From positions 46,838-110,837 of the forward strand of contig UROF01000005.1 in NCBI GenBank assembly GCA_900549475.1: DNA of 64,000 nucleotides, read 5' to 3'. Source of the DNA: an uncultured Eubacteriales bacterium (lineage in GTDB: Bacteria > Bacillota > Clostridia > Oscillospirales > Oscillospiraceae). Shown here one piece after another: positions 34,230 to 42,321 of the stretch. Within the stretch, counting starts at the first letter, position 1, and each line of letters opens with the position of its first letter. A model generated the notes under the pieces. It searched no databases. It saw only the letters and a list, made by a program, of their open reading frames with translations, and had not been told where the DNA came from. The translations under genes were made by a program, and so were the position numbers.

Positions 34230-35117
34230 TTACTGTTTCTCTTTTCCGGCGCGGCGGCTGGCCAGAAAATTTCCCAGCACAAACAAGGCCAGCCCCGTCC
34301 ACACAAAAGCAAATAAGATGGCATGGGTATCGGTAAATTCCTCACCCATACAAAACACCCCTACCAGCAGCTGCATGGTGGGATTGACCAGCATCAGCAC
34401 CCCCGCCAGAGTATAGGGCGTCTCCCGGATGCCCCGGGAAAAGAACACCAGCGGCATAGCGGTCACCACTCCTGCCGCCGGCAGCAGCAGCCACTGCCAA
34501 CCATGGAGCGCATTCAAAGCGCCCTGTCCTCCCCGTTCCGCAAGGATGATCAGCACCAAAGCCAGCGGCAGCGTCACCAGGCTCTCCACCAGCAGGGACA
34601 CCGCCCCGTCGCAGGTCACTTTCCGCTTGATGACACCATAGAGCACAAAGCTCCCGCCAATGATCAGCGCCAGCCACGGGAAAGCCCCATAGCGCACCGA
34701 GGTCACCACCACACCTGCCAGCATCAGGCCTACAGCCACCCACTGCAGTATGCCCAGCCGTTCGCGGAAAAACAGCGCACCGATCAAAATAGACAAAATA
34801 GGATACATGTAGTAGGCCAAACTGCTGTCCAGCACATGTCCGCTGTTCACCGCCCAAATAAAGGAACCCCAGTTGACGGCGATCACCAGTCCGGATGCGG
34901 TGAGCCAGATCATCTCACTCCGGCTGCGGAGGGTCTGCAGCGCCTCCCCCCACCGCTTGGAACAGAACAGATACAAGCTGATAAACACCAGACTGAACAA
35001 AATACGATAGCCCAGCACGCACAGCGGTGAAAGTTCCCCCAAATACCCCCAGAACAGGGGAAGGGCACCCCACAGCACATAGCAGAGCAACACATTCAGC
35101 GGTCCTTTTTTCAGCAC
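34230..35117 (-). CDS. rarD: RarD-type EamA-family transporter
   Basis: I place the start at GTG 35115-35117 (295 aa), which has GGGAGG nine bases upstream and gives the usual RarD opening (KKGPLNVLLCYVLWGALPLFW). Upstream in-frame starts lie at or before the predicted transcription start. Ten predicted helices form two EamA repeats. Other RarD-like phrases are LGYRILFS, NWGSFIWAVNSGHVLDSSLAYYM (broken across a loop) and PLVFFSRGIRETPYTLAG. It is an inner-membrane drug/metabolite-type permease; the substrate is unknown despite the historical chloramphenicol label. Confidence 0.88.
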   Translation of the reverse strand: MLKKGPLNVLLCYVLWGALPLFWGYLGELSPLCVLGYRILFSLVFISLYLFCSKRWGEALQTLRSRSEMIWLTASGLVIAVNWGSFIWAVNSGHVLDSSLAYYMYPILSILIGALFFRERLGILQWVAVGLMLAGVVVTSVRYGAFPWLALIIGGSFVLYGVIKRKVTCDGAVSLLVESLVTLPLALVLIILAERGGQGALNALHGWQWLLLPAAGVVTAMPLVFFSRGIRETPYTLAGVLMLVNPTMQLLVGVFCMGEEFTDTHAILFAFVWTGLALFVLGNFLASRRAGKEKQ

Positions 35118-35162
35118 AGCCCACTGCCTCCCATCCATCCACAGGTGGATTTTCCTTACTAT

Positions 35163-35191
35163 ATCATATGTCAAACCTGTATTTTTTTCAA
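35163..35191 (-). promoter_or_regulatory. Promoter of the rarD-rsmD-coaD operon
   Basis: On the minus strand TTGAAA (35186-35191), 17 bases, TATGAT (35163-35168). It places the transcript start near 35157 and supports the internal GTG start of rarD. Confidence 0.65.
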
Positions 35192-35261
35192 TAGCTCCCC
35201 GGAAGCTTTTTGTCAGAATCTATACTTTATATGCGTTTTCCGGGTTTTACTACTTTTGTGC

Positions 35262-35290
35262 TTGTTATCCACAAAGAAATAGTATATAAT
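35262..35290 (+). promoter_or_regulatory. Promoter of asp23-fakA
   Basis: TTGTTA (35262-35267), 17 bases, perfect TATAAT (35285-35290), about 60 bases before the asp23-like start. Confidence 0.8.
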
Positions 35291-35349
35291 AGTAAACCGC
35301 AATTCAAAGCAAGTCCGAAACGATCATTTTCGCTGAAAGGATGTCTTCC

Positions 35350-35715
35350 ATGATAAAATTACAAACCAACAAAGGCGAGATCAGTATCAGCGACGCCGTA
35401 TTCACCAACATCACCGGCAACGCCGCCACCAACTGCTTCGGCGTTAAGGGCATGGCGTTCCGCTCCATGACTGACGGTCTGGTCCACCTCCTGCGCAAGG
35501 AAGCCATGAGCAAAGGCGTCCAGGTCATATATAATGAGGACAACACTGTGTCTATCCGGCTCCACATCATCGTGGAACACGGCATCAACATCACCGCCGC
35601 CTGCCGCTCCATTATGAGCGAGGTGCAGTATAAGGTCAGCAAGTACACCGGGATCCCCGTCAAGAGCGTGGATGTCTGCGTTGACTCTGTTGTTTCCAAT
35701 TCCAAGGGGGTATAA
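35350..35715 (+). CDS. Asp23/Gls24 family envelope stress protein (YloU-like)
   Basis: The length is 121 aa from ATG 35350; GAAAGG is correctly spaced for this start and not for the ATG at 35341. The protein is a single Asp23/YloU domain (GEISISDAVFTNITGNAATNC, later GINITAACRSIMSEVQYKVSKYTGI). It has no signal or membrane segment. Its partner fakA follows six bases later, the usual yloU-yloV pair of Firmicutes. Asp23-family proteins assemble near the membrane and are linked to envelope stress and fatty-acid kinase function. Confidence 0.93.
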   Translation: MIKLQTNKGEISISDAVFTNITGNAATNCFGVKGMAFRSMTDGLVHLLRKEAMSKGVQVIYNEDNTVSIRLHIIVEHGINITAACRSIMSEVQYKVSKYTGIPVKSVDVCVDSVVSNSKGV

Positions 35716-35721
35716 CGCGCC

Positions 35722-37398
35722 ATGATCCAGACAATCGACGGAATCCAGTTCAAGCAGATGGTGCTGCACGGTGCAGCAGCCATCACTCTGCAGAAGCAGC
35801 AGATCAACGACCTCAATGTCTTCCCCGTGCCCGACGGCGACACCGGCACCAACATGAGCCTTACCATCGGCACCGCAGCCACGGAGCTGAAAAAGAAGGA
35901 CGACGCATCCGTGGAGCAGGCCGCTGCCACCACTGCCGGCGCGCTCCTCCGGGGCGCCCGGGGCAACTCCGGCGTGATCCTCTCCCTCCTGTTCCGTGGA
36001 CTCAGCAAGGGTCTGAAGGGTCATAAGACCGCCGACGGAGCCCTGCTGGCTGCCGCTATGCAGGAGGGCGTGGCCGCCGCCTACGGCGCGGTGATGAAGC
36101 CCGCCGAGGGTACTGTTCTCACAGTCTCCCGTCTGGCCTCCAAGCGGGCAGTCGAGGCTGCCAGCGAAAACAGCGATGTGGACTATGTCCTGGAAGAGGC
36201 GATCCGGGAGGGCTATGATGCGCTGGCTCAGACCACAGATATGAACCCTGTGCTGAAAAAGGCCGGTGTTGTAGACGCCGGCGGCAAGGGCTATCTGGTG
36301 ATCCTGGAAGGTATGCTGGCTTCCCTGCGGGGCGAGGACATGCCCGAGATCCCTGACAGTGACAGCGCCAAAGAAGAGAAAGCCGATTTCCAGGTCTTTT
36401 CCGATCAGGAGATCACCTTCGCCTTCGACACCGTATTCATCGTGCGCAAAAACACCCCCGACGTAAATCTGGGCCACCTGCGGGCCTATCTGGACAGCAT
36501 CGGCGACAGCCTGGTCATCGGTGAGGACGACACCGCCTTCAAGGTCCACGTCCACACCAATATTCCCGGCAGCGCCCTTACCGAGGCCCAGAAGTACGGT
36601 ACCCTGGAACTGGCCAAGATTGAAAACATGCGTACCCAGTATGAGGATGTGATGGCCGGACGCAAGGCCCAGAGCGTGGACGACCTGGAGGAGGATGAGC
36701 CCCAGCAGGAGTCCCAGGGCGACAGCGTGGCCGCGCCGGAGAAGCGCTACGGATTCCTCTCTGTCTGTGCCGGAGAAGGCCTGGCCAATGTGTTCCGGGA
36801 TCTGGGCGCCGACGGCATCATCTCCGGCGGTCAGACCATGAACCCCTCCACTGAGAGCATCCTCAAGGAGATCAACAAAGTGCCCGCCGAGGTGGTCTTT
36901 GTCTTCCCCAACAACAAGAATATCATCATGGCCGCCCAGCAGTGCGTGGGGCTGACCCCCAAGGAAGTGGTGGTGGTCCCCACCGCTACCATCCCCCAGG
37001 GTATTACCGCCATGATGAATGTGGATCTGGAGCTGGAGCCCCAGGAGCTGCTGGACACCATGTCCGCCTCTATCACCAATGTGGCCACCGCCCAGATCAC
37101 CTACGCCGCCCGCAACAGTGACTTTGACGGCTTCGCCATCAACGAGGGCGACTACCTCTCCCTGATGGACGGCAAGCTCTTCGGCACCGACAAGGACATC
37201 TCTGTCCTGCTGGAGAAGCTGGCCCAGGCCGCAGCGGACCGCAGTGCTGAGTTCGTCACCGTGTTCTACGGTGAGGACGTCACCGAGGAGCAGGCCGCAA
37301 AGGCGGAGGAGATCTTCTCTCACAGCTGTCCCGGCGTGGAACTGTCCGTCCTCCCCGGCGGACAGCCCGTGTATTACTATATTATCAGTATTGAGTAA
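35722..37398 (+). CDS. fakA: DAK2-domain fatty acid kinase subunit FakA (YloV)
   Basis: The protein has 558 aa, the normal FakA length. The N-terminal DAK2/DhaL kinase domain (about 1-200) carries the magnesium and ATP motif VPDGDTGTNMSLT, with Asp 38 and Asp 40, and RGARGNSGVILS. A DUF1949-like middle and a DegV-like C-terminal domain follow (FVFPNNKNIIMAA, VVPTATIPQGITAM). With a FakB protein that carries the acyl chain it phosphorylates exogenous fatty acids for phospholipid synthesis. No fakB is in the window. It is co-transcribed with the Asp23-family gene and ends at a strong terminator. Confidence 0.93.
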   Translation: MIQTIDGIQFKQMVLHGAAAITLQKQQINDLNVFPVPDGDTGTNMSLTIGTAATELKKKDDASVEQAAATTAGALLRGARGNSGVILSLLFRGLSKGLKGHKTADGALLAAAMQEGVAAAYGAVMKPAEGTVLTVSRLASKRAVEAASENSDVDYVLEEAIREGYDALAQTTDMNPVLKKAGVVDAGGKGYLVILEGMLASLRGEDMPEIPDSDSAKEEKADFQVFSDQEITFAFDTVFIVRKNTPDVNLGHLRAYLDSIGDSLVIGEDDTAFKVHVHTNIPGSALTEAQKYGTLELAKIENMRTQYEDVMAGRKAQSVDDLEEDEPQQESQGDSVAAPEKRYGFLSVCAGEGLANVFRDLGADGIISGGQTMNPSTESILKEINKVPAEVVFVFPNNKNIIMAAQQCVGLTPKEVVVVPTATIPQGITAMMNVDLELEPQELLDTMSASITNVATAQITYAARNSDFDGFAINEGDYLSLMDGKLFGTDKDISVLLEKLAQAAADRSAEFVTVFYGEDVTEEQAAKAEEIFSHSCPGVELSVLPGGQPVYYYIISIE

Positions 37399-37403
37399 AA
37401 CAG

Positions 37404-37446
37404 AAAACCGGTCGGTACGGACTATGCGTACCGACCGGTTTTTTGT
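37404..37446. terminator. Bidirectional terminator between fakA and the GNAT gene
   Basis: A 16-bp stem, AAAACCGGTCGGTACG (37404-37419) with its complement (37427-37442), is followed by T. A-rich flanks also allow use on the minus strand. Confidence 0.92.
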
Positions 37447-37512
37447 GTATTCTGGGTATTCTCCCAGACACAGCTCAAAAACATCCAGCCTTTGCGTACC
37501 ACAACAGGCATC

Positions 37513-37968
37513 TCATTCCCTGTGGATGTACATCCTCGTCATATCCGGTTCCTCATCTCCCTGTACCATACAGAAAAATTCCCAGCCATACCGCTCATAA
37601 AACGCCGTATGATCCGTCACCAAGTACAAAACCGGAATCCCCAGTTTTTTCATATCGGAACATGCACACTGCAAAAGCGCTCCTGCTACTCCCTGGCACC
37701 GCTTGTCCGGTTCTACATAGACAGCACACACGTTGGGAGTGAGATCCTTCCGGTCATGGAAATCATTCTCTATGACACCAAGACCGCCGATCACTCTCTC
37801 CCCTTCCATAGCGATATACCACTGGGGCACCGCTGACCTGCCGGCAAGACAATCCTCCATGCTCTCCCTGTATGCCTCCAGAGGGACTCCCCACTTTTCA
37901 TGAAACCACTGCGCTGCCTGTTCCTTTACAGACGGCATATCGCGCAGCTTGACAATCATGTAATCCAT
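37513..37968 (-). CDS. GNAT family N-acetyltransferase
   Basis: The length is 151 aa from ATG 37966-37968; ATGs at 37981-37983 and 37957-37959 are alternatives, as the G-rich ribosome site fits more than one. The acetyl-CoA binding core is visible: GGLGVIENDF as strand 4, VCAVYVEPDKRCQGVAGALL as the Q/R-x-x-G-x-G/A loop, and TDHTAFYERYGWEFFCMVQ as the C-terminal part. The substrate cannot be inferred. It is a single gene, convergent with fakA and divergent from purA. The 229-base gap to purA holds the purA promoter. Confidence 0.85.
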   Translation of the reverse strand: MDYMIVKLRDMPSVKEQAAQWFHEKWGVPLEAYRESMEDCLAGRSAVPQWYIAMEGERVIGGLGVIENDFHDRKDLTPNVCAVYVEPDKRCQGVAGALLQCACSDMKKLGIPVLYLVTDHTAFYERYGWEFFCMVQGDEEPDMTRMYIHRE

Positions 37969-38086
37969 TCCTTTTCCCCTCATTTCTCCCTGGTTTGCCC
38001 GATTGTAACATGCTATCTGGCACTTTGCAACAAAATCTCCGTCTCTAAGGCCCGAGAACCTCTTCTATATTCCTTAAAATTCGTCA

Positions 38087-38115
38087 TTGTTTTTATCTAA
38101 CAGATGTGGTAAAAT
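38087..38115 (+). promoter_or_regulatory. Promoter of purA
   Basis: TTGTTT (38087-38092), 17 bases, TAAAAT (38110-38115) with an upstream TG. The leader is about 75 bases and contains a possible 10-codon reading frame (38138-38170). Confidence 0.7.
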
Positions 38116-38197
38116 AAAAAAAGGTGTGGGCATTTTTATGTTCGCGCTGCTATCTGTATATAGCATCTGAAGTTTACGATATTTGGGGGACAAAAAC

Positions 38198-39469
38198 ATG
38201 TTAACTGCAATCGTGGGCATTAACTGGGGCGACGAGGGCAAGGGCCGGATGGTGGACCTCCTCACCAGCGAATACGACGTGGTGGTGCGCTACCAGGGCG
38301 GCGGCAACGCCGGACACACCGTAGTCAACGAGCTGGGTAAGTTTGCCCTGCATCTGCTGCCCTCCGGCATTTTCCGCAAGGGCGTGGTCAACATCCTGGG
38401 CAACGGCGTAGCTCTGGACTGCGAGAGCCTGTGGACCGAGATGCAGGATGTGACGAGCAAAGGCGTCCCCATCACCCCGGAGAATCTGAAGATCAGCGAC
38501 CGGGCCTCCCTGCTGCTGCCTTGGCACCGGGATCTGGATGGCCTGGAGGAAGCCCGGCTGGCCGACAAGAAATACGGCTCTACCAAGCAGGGCATCGCTC
38601 CCTTCTACTCCGATAAGTATCAGAAAAAGACCGTCATGGCCGGCGAGCTTCTCTATCCCGACAAGCTTTGGGAGCACCTGGAGGGTATCCTGGAGTGGAA
38701 GAACCTGACCCTGGAGAAGGTCTACGGCGCCAAGCCCTACACCATGGACGACCTGCGGGCCTGGGTGGCGGACTACGGCGAGAAGATCAAGCCCTTCATC
38801 TGCGACACCGGTGCCTTCCTCCGTGAGGCCCAGGCAGCAGGCAAGAGCATCCTTTTCGAGGCTCAGCTGGGCTCCCTGCGGGATCTGGACTACGGCATCT
38901 ACCCCTACACCACTTCCTCCAACGCCATTGCCGCATACGCCCCTGTAGGCTCCGGCCTGCCCTGCGCCCGGATCGAAAAGATCGTAGGCGTGGTGAAGGC
39001 CTACTCCTCCTGCGTGGGCGAGGGCCCCTTCACCTGCGAGTGGTTCGGTGAGGAGGCGGAGAAGCTCCGCGAGGCTGGCGGCGAGTACGGCGCCAAGACC
39101 GGACGGCCCCGCCGTGTGGGCCCCATCGACATCGTAGCCACCCGCTACGGCGTACAGTGCCAGGGCGCTACCGATATTGCCCTGACCAAGATGGATGTCC
39201 TCAGCTACATGGACAAGATCCCCGTCTGCGCCCACTATGAGCTGAACGGTCAGCAGATCGATTACTTCCCCTTCCCCGCTGTGCTCCCCGACGCCAAGCC
39301 CGTCATGGAGTATATGGAGGGCTGGAAGTGCGACATCTCCGGTGTCCGCAAGTGGGAGGACCTCCCCGAGGCTGCCCGCAAATACGTGGAGTATGTGGAG
39401 CAGCAGATCGGTTGCCATATCACCTACGTCTCCGTAGGCCCCGAGCGGGATTCCATCATTATCCGGTAA
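38198..39469 (+). CDS. purA: Adenylosuccinate synthetase PurA
   Basis: The protein has 423 aa from ATG 38198 behind TTGGGGG. It joins IMP and aspartate with GTP, the first step from IMP to AMP. The GTP loop NWGDEGKGR (9-17, with catalytic Asp) and GNAGHTVV (His about 43) are intact, as are KQGIAPFYSDK and the late TRPRRVGPIDI-like TGRPRRVGP. The region EAQLGSLRDLDYGIYP differs from the usual EGAQGTLLDIDHGTYP, as expected for a divergent clostridial branch. It is monocistronic, followed by an interspersed repeat and a terminator. Confidence 0.95.
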   Translation: MLTAIVGINWGDEGKGRMVDLLTSEYDVVVRYQGGGNAGHTVVNELGKFALHLLPSGIFRKGVVNILGNGVALDCESLWTEMQDVTSKGVPITPENLKISDRASLLLPWHRDLDGLEEARLADKKYGSTKQGIAPFYSDKYQKKTVMAGELLYPDKLWEHLEGILEWKNLTLEKVYGAKPYTMDDLRAWVADYGEKIKPFICDTGAFLREAQAAGKSILFEAQLGSLRDLDYGIYPYTTSSNAIAAYAPVGSGLPCARIEKIVGVVKAYSSCVGEGPFTCEWFGEEAEKLREAGGEYGAKTGRPRRVGPIDIVATRYGVQCQGATDIALTKMDVLSYMDKIPVCAHYELNGQQIDYFPFPAVLPDAKPVMEYMEGWKCDISGVRKWEDLPEAARKYVEYVEQQIGCHITYVSVGPERDSIIIR

Positions 39470-39483
39470 CACCGGCCAGCATA

Positions 39484-39540
39484 CATTCTTTTTCTTGAAA
39501 GAAAAAGAATCAAAAAGAACTTTCGCGCGAAACTTTGTTT
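39484..39540. repeat. Interspersed intergenic repeat, copy 2 (after purA)
   Basis: A hairpin ATTCTTTTTC-TTGAAA-GAAAAAGAAT (39485-39510) is followed by AAAGAACTTTCGCGCGAAAC. It is homologous to the segment at 23621-23670 in the ftsW-murG spacer. Confidence 0.65.
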
Positions 39541-39571
39541 CGCTTATGGGTTCTTTGGCATGCGATAAGTA

Positions 39572-39622
39572 AAAATCGGCGGTATGCACCCCACAAGGGC
39601 AGCACACCGCCGATTTTTTTAT
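39572..39622. terminator. Bidirectional terminator between purA and the membrane protein gene
   Basis: A 12-bp stem, AAAATCGGCGGT (39572-39583) with ACCGCCGATTTT (39606-39617), is followed by T. The loop is 22 bases. Confidence 0.88.
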
Positions 39623-39632
39623 TATTGACACA

Positions 39633-40136
39633 TTAGCTGGCGTACTTTTTTACAAAAAGCAAGTACAGCAAGGGCAGCAGGAGGACGATATCAAAGATCT
39701 GAGGACCTTCGAACAGCAGCAGGTCCACTCCTGCATAGACAACCAGGACACCGATCTTGATGAGAAAAGGCAAAAAGCCCTTCCTCTTGGTCAGCGTCAC
39801 CAGGTACGCCATGACAGGGGAGAAGCAGGCGAACACCGCCCAGCCCTTGATGAAGCTCCAGCCGTATACGGCATGGGTCACCTCCGCCGTGACGTAGTAA
39901 GCCGCCAGCATCCCCATACAGAAGAGAAATATATTGACCATGGCCAGCTTCCGGCTCCTGCTGAAGAGGCTGATGACCACACCGATGAGAATCCACAGAG
40001 ACATCTGCGAGGTCATCTCTGAAAGGATGATCTGGAGATGTCCCATATGGGAACCCACATCGCTGAACTTGGACAAAATCCCCATCAGGCATCCAATAGC
40101 CAGCATGCCGCCGGGACTGAACAATTTATCCTTCAT
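39633..40136 (-). CDS. Small polytopic membrane protein of unknown function
   Basis: The length is 167 aa from ATG 40134-40136. There are five predicted helices with a short basic N-terminus. The pattern (PGGMLAIGCLMGILSKFSDV first helix, YYVTAEVTHAVYGWSFIKGW mid-protein) looks like the DUF6518-type family of small Firmicutes membrane proteins, but I am not sure. There is no catalytic motif. It stands alone, with a repeat cluster directly upstream and a terminator directly downstream. A ribosome site (GGAGGG) lies right before the start, inside the repeat boundary. Confidence 0.65.
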   Translation of the reverse strand: MKDKLFSPGGMLAIGCLMGILSKFSDVGSHMGHLQIILSEMTSQMSLWILIGVVISLFSRSRKLAMVNIFLFCMGMLAAYYVTAEVTHAVYGWSFIKGWAVFACFSPVMAYLVTLTKRKGFLPFLIKIGVLVVYAGVDLLLFEGPQIFDIVLLLPLLYLLFVKKYAS

Positions 40137-40146
40137 TTATCACCCT

Positions 40147-40225
40147 CCTGCAAAACAGCGTTTTGCAGGCAAAAGTTTTTGCCTCACTTTTTTCAAAAAG
40201 TGAGCGGGGTCCAGGGGCAGCGCCC
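40147..40225. repeat. Cluster of consecutive small palindromes (interspersed repeat element)
   Basis: Four hairpins are packed end to end in about 80 bases. They are CCTGCAAAAC-agc-GTTTTGCAGG (40147-40169), GGCAAAA-gt-TTTTGCC (40168-40183), CTCACTTTTT-tc-AAAAAGTGAG (40183-40204), and a GC-rich GGGGC...GCCCC element (about 40213-40225). The last lies just after GGGGTCCAG. It separates hslO from the membrane protein gene and could also terminate hslO. Confidence 0.75.
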
Positions 40226-40233
40226 CGGTGCTC

Positions 40234-41127
40234 TCACTGCTTCTTGGCAGCCTTGATCCCGTCGATGAGGGCCTGAAGCTCCTGGGCGGTAAACTGGTGC
40301 ACCTTGTCGCAGAACTGGCAGGTAAGCTCGCAGCCCCCCTGCTCCTGGAGGGTCTTCTCCAGCTCATCCGCCCCCAGGCTGATGAGAGCCCGCTCCACCC
40401 GCTCCCGGCTGCAGTAGCAGCGGTACTCGATAGGCGAGGTCTCCAGGATCTCCACCTCAAAGTCCGAGAGGACCGTCCGCAGCAGAGCTTCCGGGTCGTC
40501 GTTCTTATCCAGCAGGGTCGTCACCGGCCCAGCGGCCAAAACGCCGCCCTCCACCTTGGTGATGACATCCTCTCCCGCGCCGGGCAGCAGCTGTACGATA
40601 TAGCCGCCGGCAGCCTTCACGCTCTGGTCCCGGTCCACCAGTACTCCCAGAGCACAGGCGGTAGGAATCTGCTCACTCTCTACGAAATACGCCGCCAGAT
40701 CCTCGGCGATCTCACCGCCCAGCAGCTGCACACTGCCCACATAGGGCTCCTTCATGCACAGATCCTTAATGACCGTAAGGGTACCCTCACTGCCCACAGC
40801 AGCGCCTACATCCAGCTTGCCGTCGGGCCGGAGGGGGAGATCCACATGGGGCTGCTGGACATACCCCCGGACATTTCCCGCAGCGTCGGACACCGCCAGG
40901 ATAGTACCCAGCGGTCCGCCGCCTTTGATCTGCAGCGTGAGGCTGGCATCCTCCTCCTTCAGGGCATTGCCCATCATGGAGGCCGCCGCCAGGGTCCGGC
41001 CCAGGGCCGCCGTTGCCACAGGCAGGGTCGTATGAATCTGACGGGCCCGCTCAGTCAGGTCACGGGTAGACACCGCCACCGCCTGGACCATGCCGTCAGA
41101 TGTGATTGCACGTACCAATTTATCCAT
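40234..41127 (-). CDS. hslO: Redox-regulated chaperone Hsp33
   Basis: The protein has 297 aa from ATG 41125-41127. The N-terminal Hsp33 domain (about 1-180; RAITSDGMVQAVAVSTRDLTERAR split over two strands, IKGGGPLGTILAVSD) is followed by the zinc-binding redox switch. Its four cysteines are Cys 237 and 239 (CYC) and Cys 270 and 273 (CQFC). Oxidation of these releases zinc and switches on holdase activity in the cytoplasm. It is the last gene of a yerC-methyltransferase-hslO unit, three bases after the methyltransferase stop. Confidence 0.96.
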   Translation of the reverse strand: MDKLVRAITSDGMVQAVAVSTRDLTERARQIHTTLPVATAALGRTLAAASMMGNALKEEDASLTLQIKGGGPLGTILAVSDAAGNVRGYVQQPHVDLPLRPDGKLDVGAAVGSEGTLTVIKDLCMKEPYVGSVQLLGGEIAEDLAAYFVESEQIPTACALGVLVDRDQSVKAAGGYIVQLLPGAGEDVITKVEGGVLAAGPVTTLLDKNDDPEALLRTVLSDFEVEILETSPIEYRCYCSRERVERALISLGADELEKTLQEQGGCELTCQFCDKVHQFTAQELQALIDGIKAAKKQ

Positions 41128-41130
41128 TTT

Positions 41131-41925
41131 TTATTTTCCTTCCTCCTGGGTCCCATCCGCAGAGGACCGCGTATCATTCTTTCCGCGGATGGCTGTAAAG
41201 TAAATGCGCCGCGCCCCCTCCTTGGGTGCGCTCATACGGCAATCGCCGTAGGTAAGGACATGGGTAAAGCCCGCCTCCATCAGCCAGGTGCGCAGCTGCT
41301 CCACCTCATAGGCACGTTCCCGGTGCTCCTCTATGTCACGCTCCCAGGCGCCGTCCGGCCGCTGGGTGAAAATATCCATCCAATAGGTGCAGATGTGGCT
41401 GCGCTTTTCATACTCCGCCCGCCACACGCAGTACACATCCTCCCGCTCGTCCAGGAACACCTGGCCGTCCAGCTCCGCAAGGCCGGAGGGGCTGAGAATG
41501 TCGAAAACCAACAGGCCGCCGGGGGCAATGAACAGGTGCAGCCGCTGGAAGGTCCGCTGTACATCCCGGGGGCTTGTCAGATAGTTCAGACTGTCCAGGC
41601 AGCACACCGCTGCATCCACCGTGCCGTACAGATCCAGCTCCGGCATGGACTGGTTCAGATACACCGGCGGGATGCCCTCCTTGCCCTCTGTCTTTTCCCG
41701 GGCAGCGGCCAGCATATCGGGACTGGCGTCGGCTGCGATCATCTCGTAGCCCCGCCCCATCAATATCTCCGTCATAGAACCGGTACCGCAGGCCAAGTCC
41801 AGCACTGTATGCACAGGGATACGGCTCTTTTTGAACAATTTCTCCAGATAATCCGCCCGGTGCTCGTAGCCTACGTCCTCCGTCAGCCGGTCATACACAC
41901 CGGCAAGAGCTTCATAGGCGCTCAC
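41131..41925 (-). CDS. Class I SAM-dependent methyltransferase
   Basis: The protein has 264 aa from GTG 41923-41925, with GGAGG nine bases upstream. It shows the motif order of a type 11/25 methyltransferase: YDRLTEDVGYEHRADYL, VLDLACGTGSMTEIL (SAM loop, about 41-55), a motif II acidic region (AADASPDMLAAA) and CCLDSLNYL. A C-terminal tail is rich in charged residues. The substrate is unknown. The start overlaps the yerC stop by four bases, and the gene is coupled to hslO downstream, an arrangement seen in related Clostridia. Confidence 0.85.
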   Translation of the reverse strand: MSAYEALAGVYDRLTEDVGYEHRADYLEKLFKKSRIPVHTVLDLACGTGSMTEILMGRGYEMIAADASPDMLAAAREKTEGKEGIPPVYLNQSMPELDLYGTVDAAVCCLDSLNYLTSPRDVQRTFQRLHLFIAPGGLLVFDILSPSGLAELDGQVFLDEREDVYCVWRAEYEKRSHICTYWMDIFTQRPDGAWERDIEEHRERAYEVEQLRTWLMEAGFTHVLTYGDCRMSAPKEGARRIYFTAIRGKNDTRSSADGTQEEGK

Positions 41926-42233
41926 GCTTCCGCCTCCTCTTTTTCTTCCGCCTCACGGTGGTCAAAAAACGCCTGGTATCCGCCGTGGCCGAAGGCCAGA
42001 GAGCGATTGACCCGGCTGATGGTAGCACTGGAGGCACCGGTACGTTCCAGAATGTCGTTATAGATCATGCCTTCATGGAGAAGGACCGCCACATCAAAGC
42101 GCTGCTCCATGGCCCGCAGCTCTGTTATGGTACAGAGGTCCTGGAAAAAGTTATACACTTCCTCCTCTGTTTTCAGCGTCAGAATCGCCTGATACAGCCC
42201 ATCGCTTTTCTCTTTTTTCGCAATCCGTGCCAT
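41922..42233 (-). CDS. yerC: YerC/YecD family TrpR-related DNA-binding protein
   Basis: The length is 103 aa from ATG 42231-42233, which is well spaced from GGAGGT; another in-frame ATG six bases upstream is too close. The domain is of TrpR/YerC type, with LYQAILTLKTEEEVYNFFQDLC (broken by a turn) and a helix-turn-helix ILERTGASSATISRVNRSL. YerC proteins are small, widely conserved Firmicutes regulators of poorly known target. The gene leads a three-gene unit with its own promoter. Confidence 0.92.
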   Translation of the reverse strand: MARIAKKEKSDGLYQAILTLKTEEEVYNFFQDLCTITELRAMEQRFDVAVLLHEGMIYNDILERTGASSATISRVNRSLAFGHGGYQAFFDHREAEEKEEAEA

Positions 42234-42265
42234 TGTCATACCTCCATGGTCTTGATCGTGTCCGT

Positions 42266-42294
42266 ATTTTAACACTTCACTCCGTGAAAGTAAA
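42266..42294 (-). promoter_or_regulatory. Promoter of yerC-methyltransferase-hslO with inverted repeat
   Basis: On the minus strand TTTACT (42289-42294), 17 bases, TAAAAT (42266-42271). The spacer contains TTCAC-GGA-GTGAA, a possible operator. Confidence 0.65.
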
Positions 42295-42321
42295 CACCCC
42301 GACAAAAAAATTCATAATCTG

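Noticed and set aside
34230..35174. Longer RarD reading frame starting at TTG near 35174
   Set aside because: It begins upstream of the predicted transcription start and lacks a ribosome site; GTG 35117 has GGGAGG at the right distance.
35359..37323. A 654-codon minus-strand frame opposite asp23 and fakA
   Set aside because: Antisense shadow of two conserved genes, with no ribosome site or recognisable domain.
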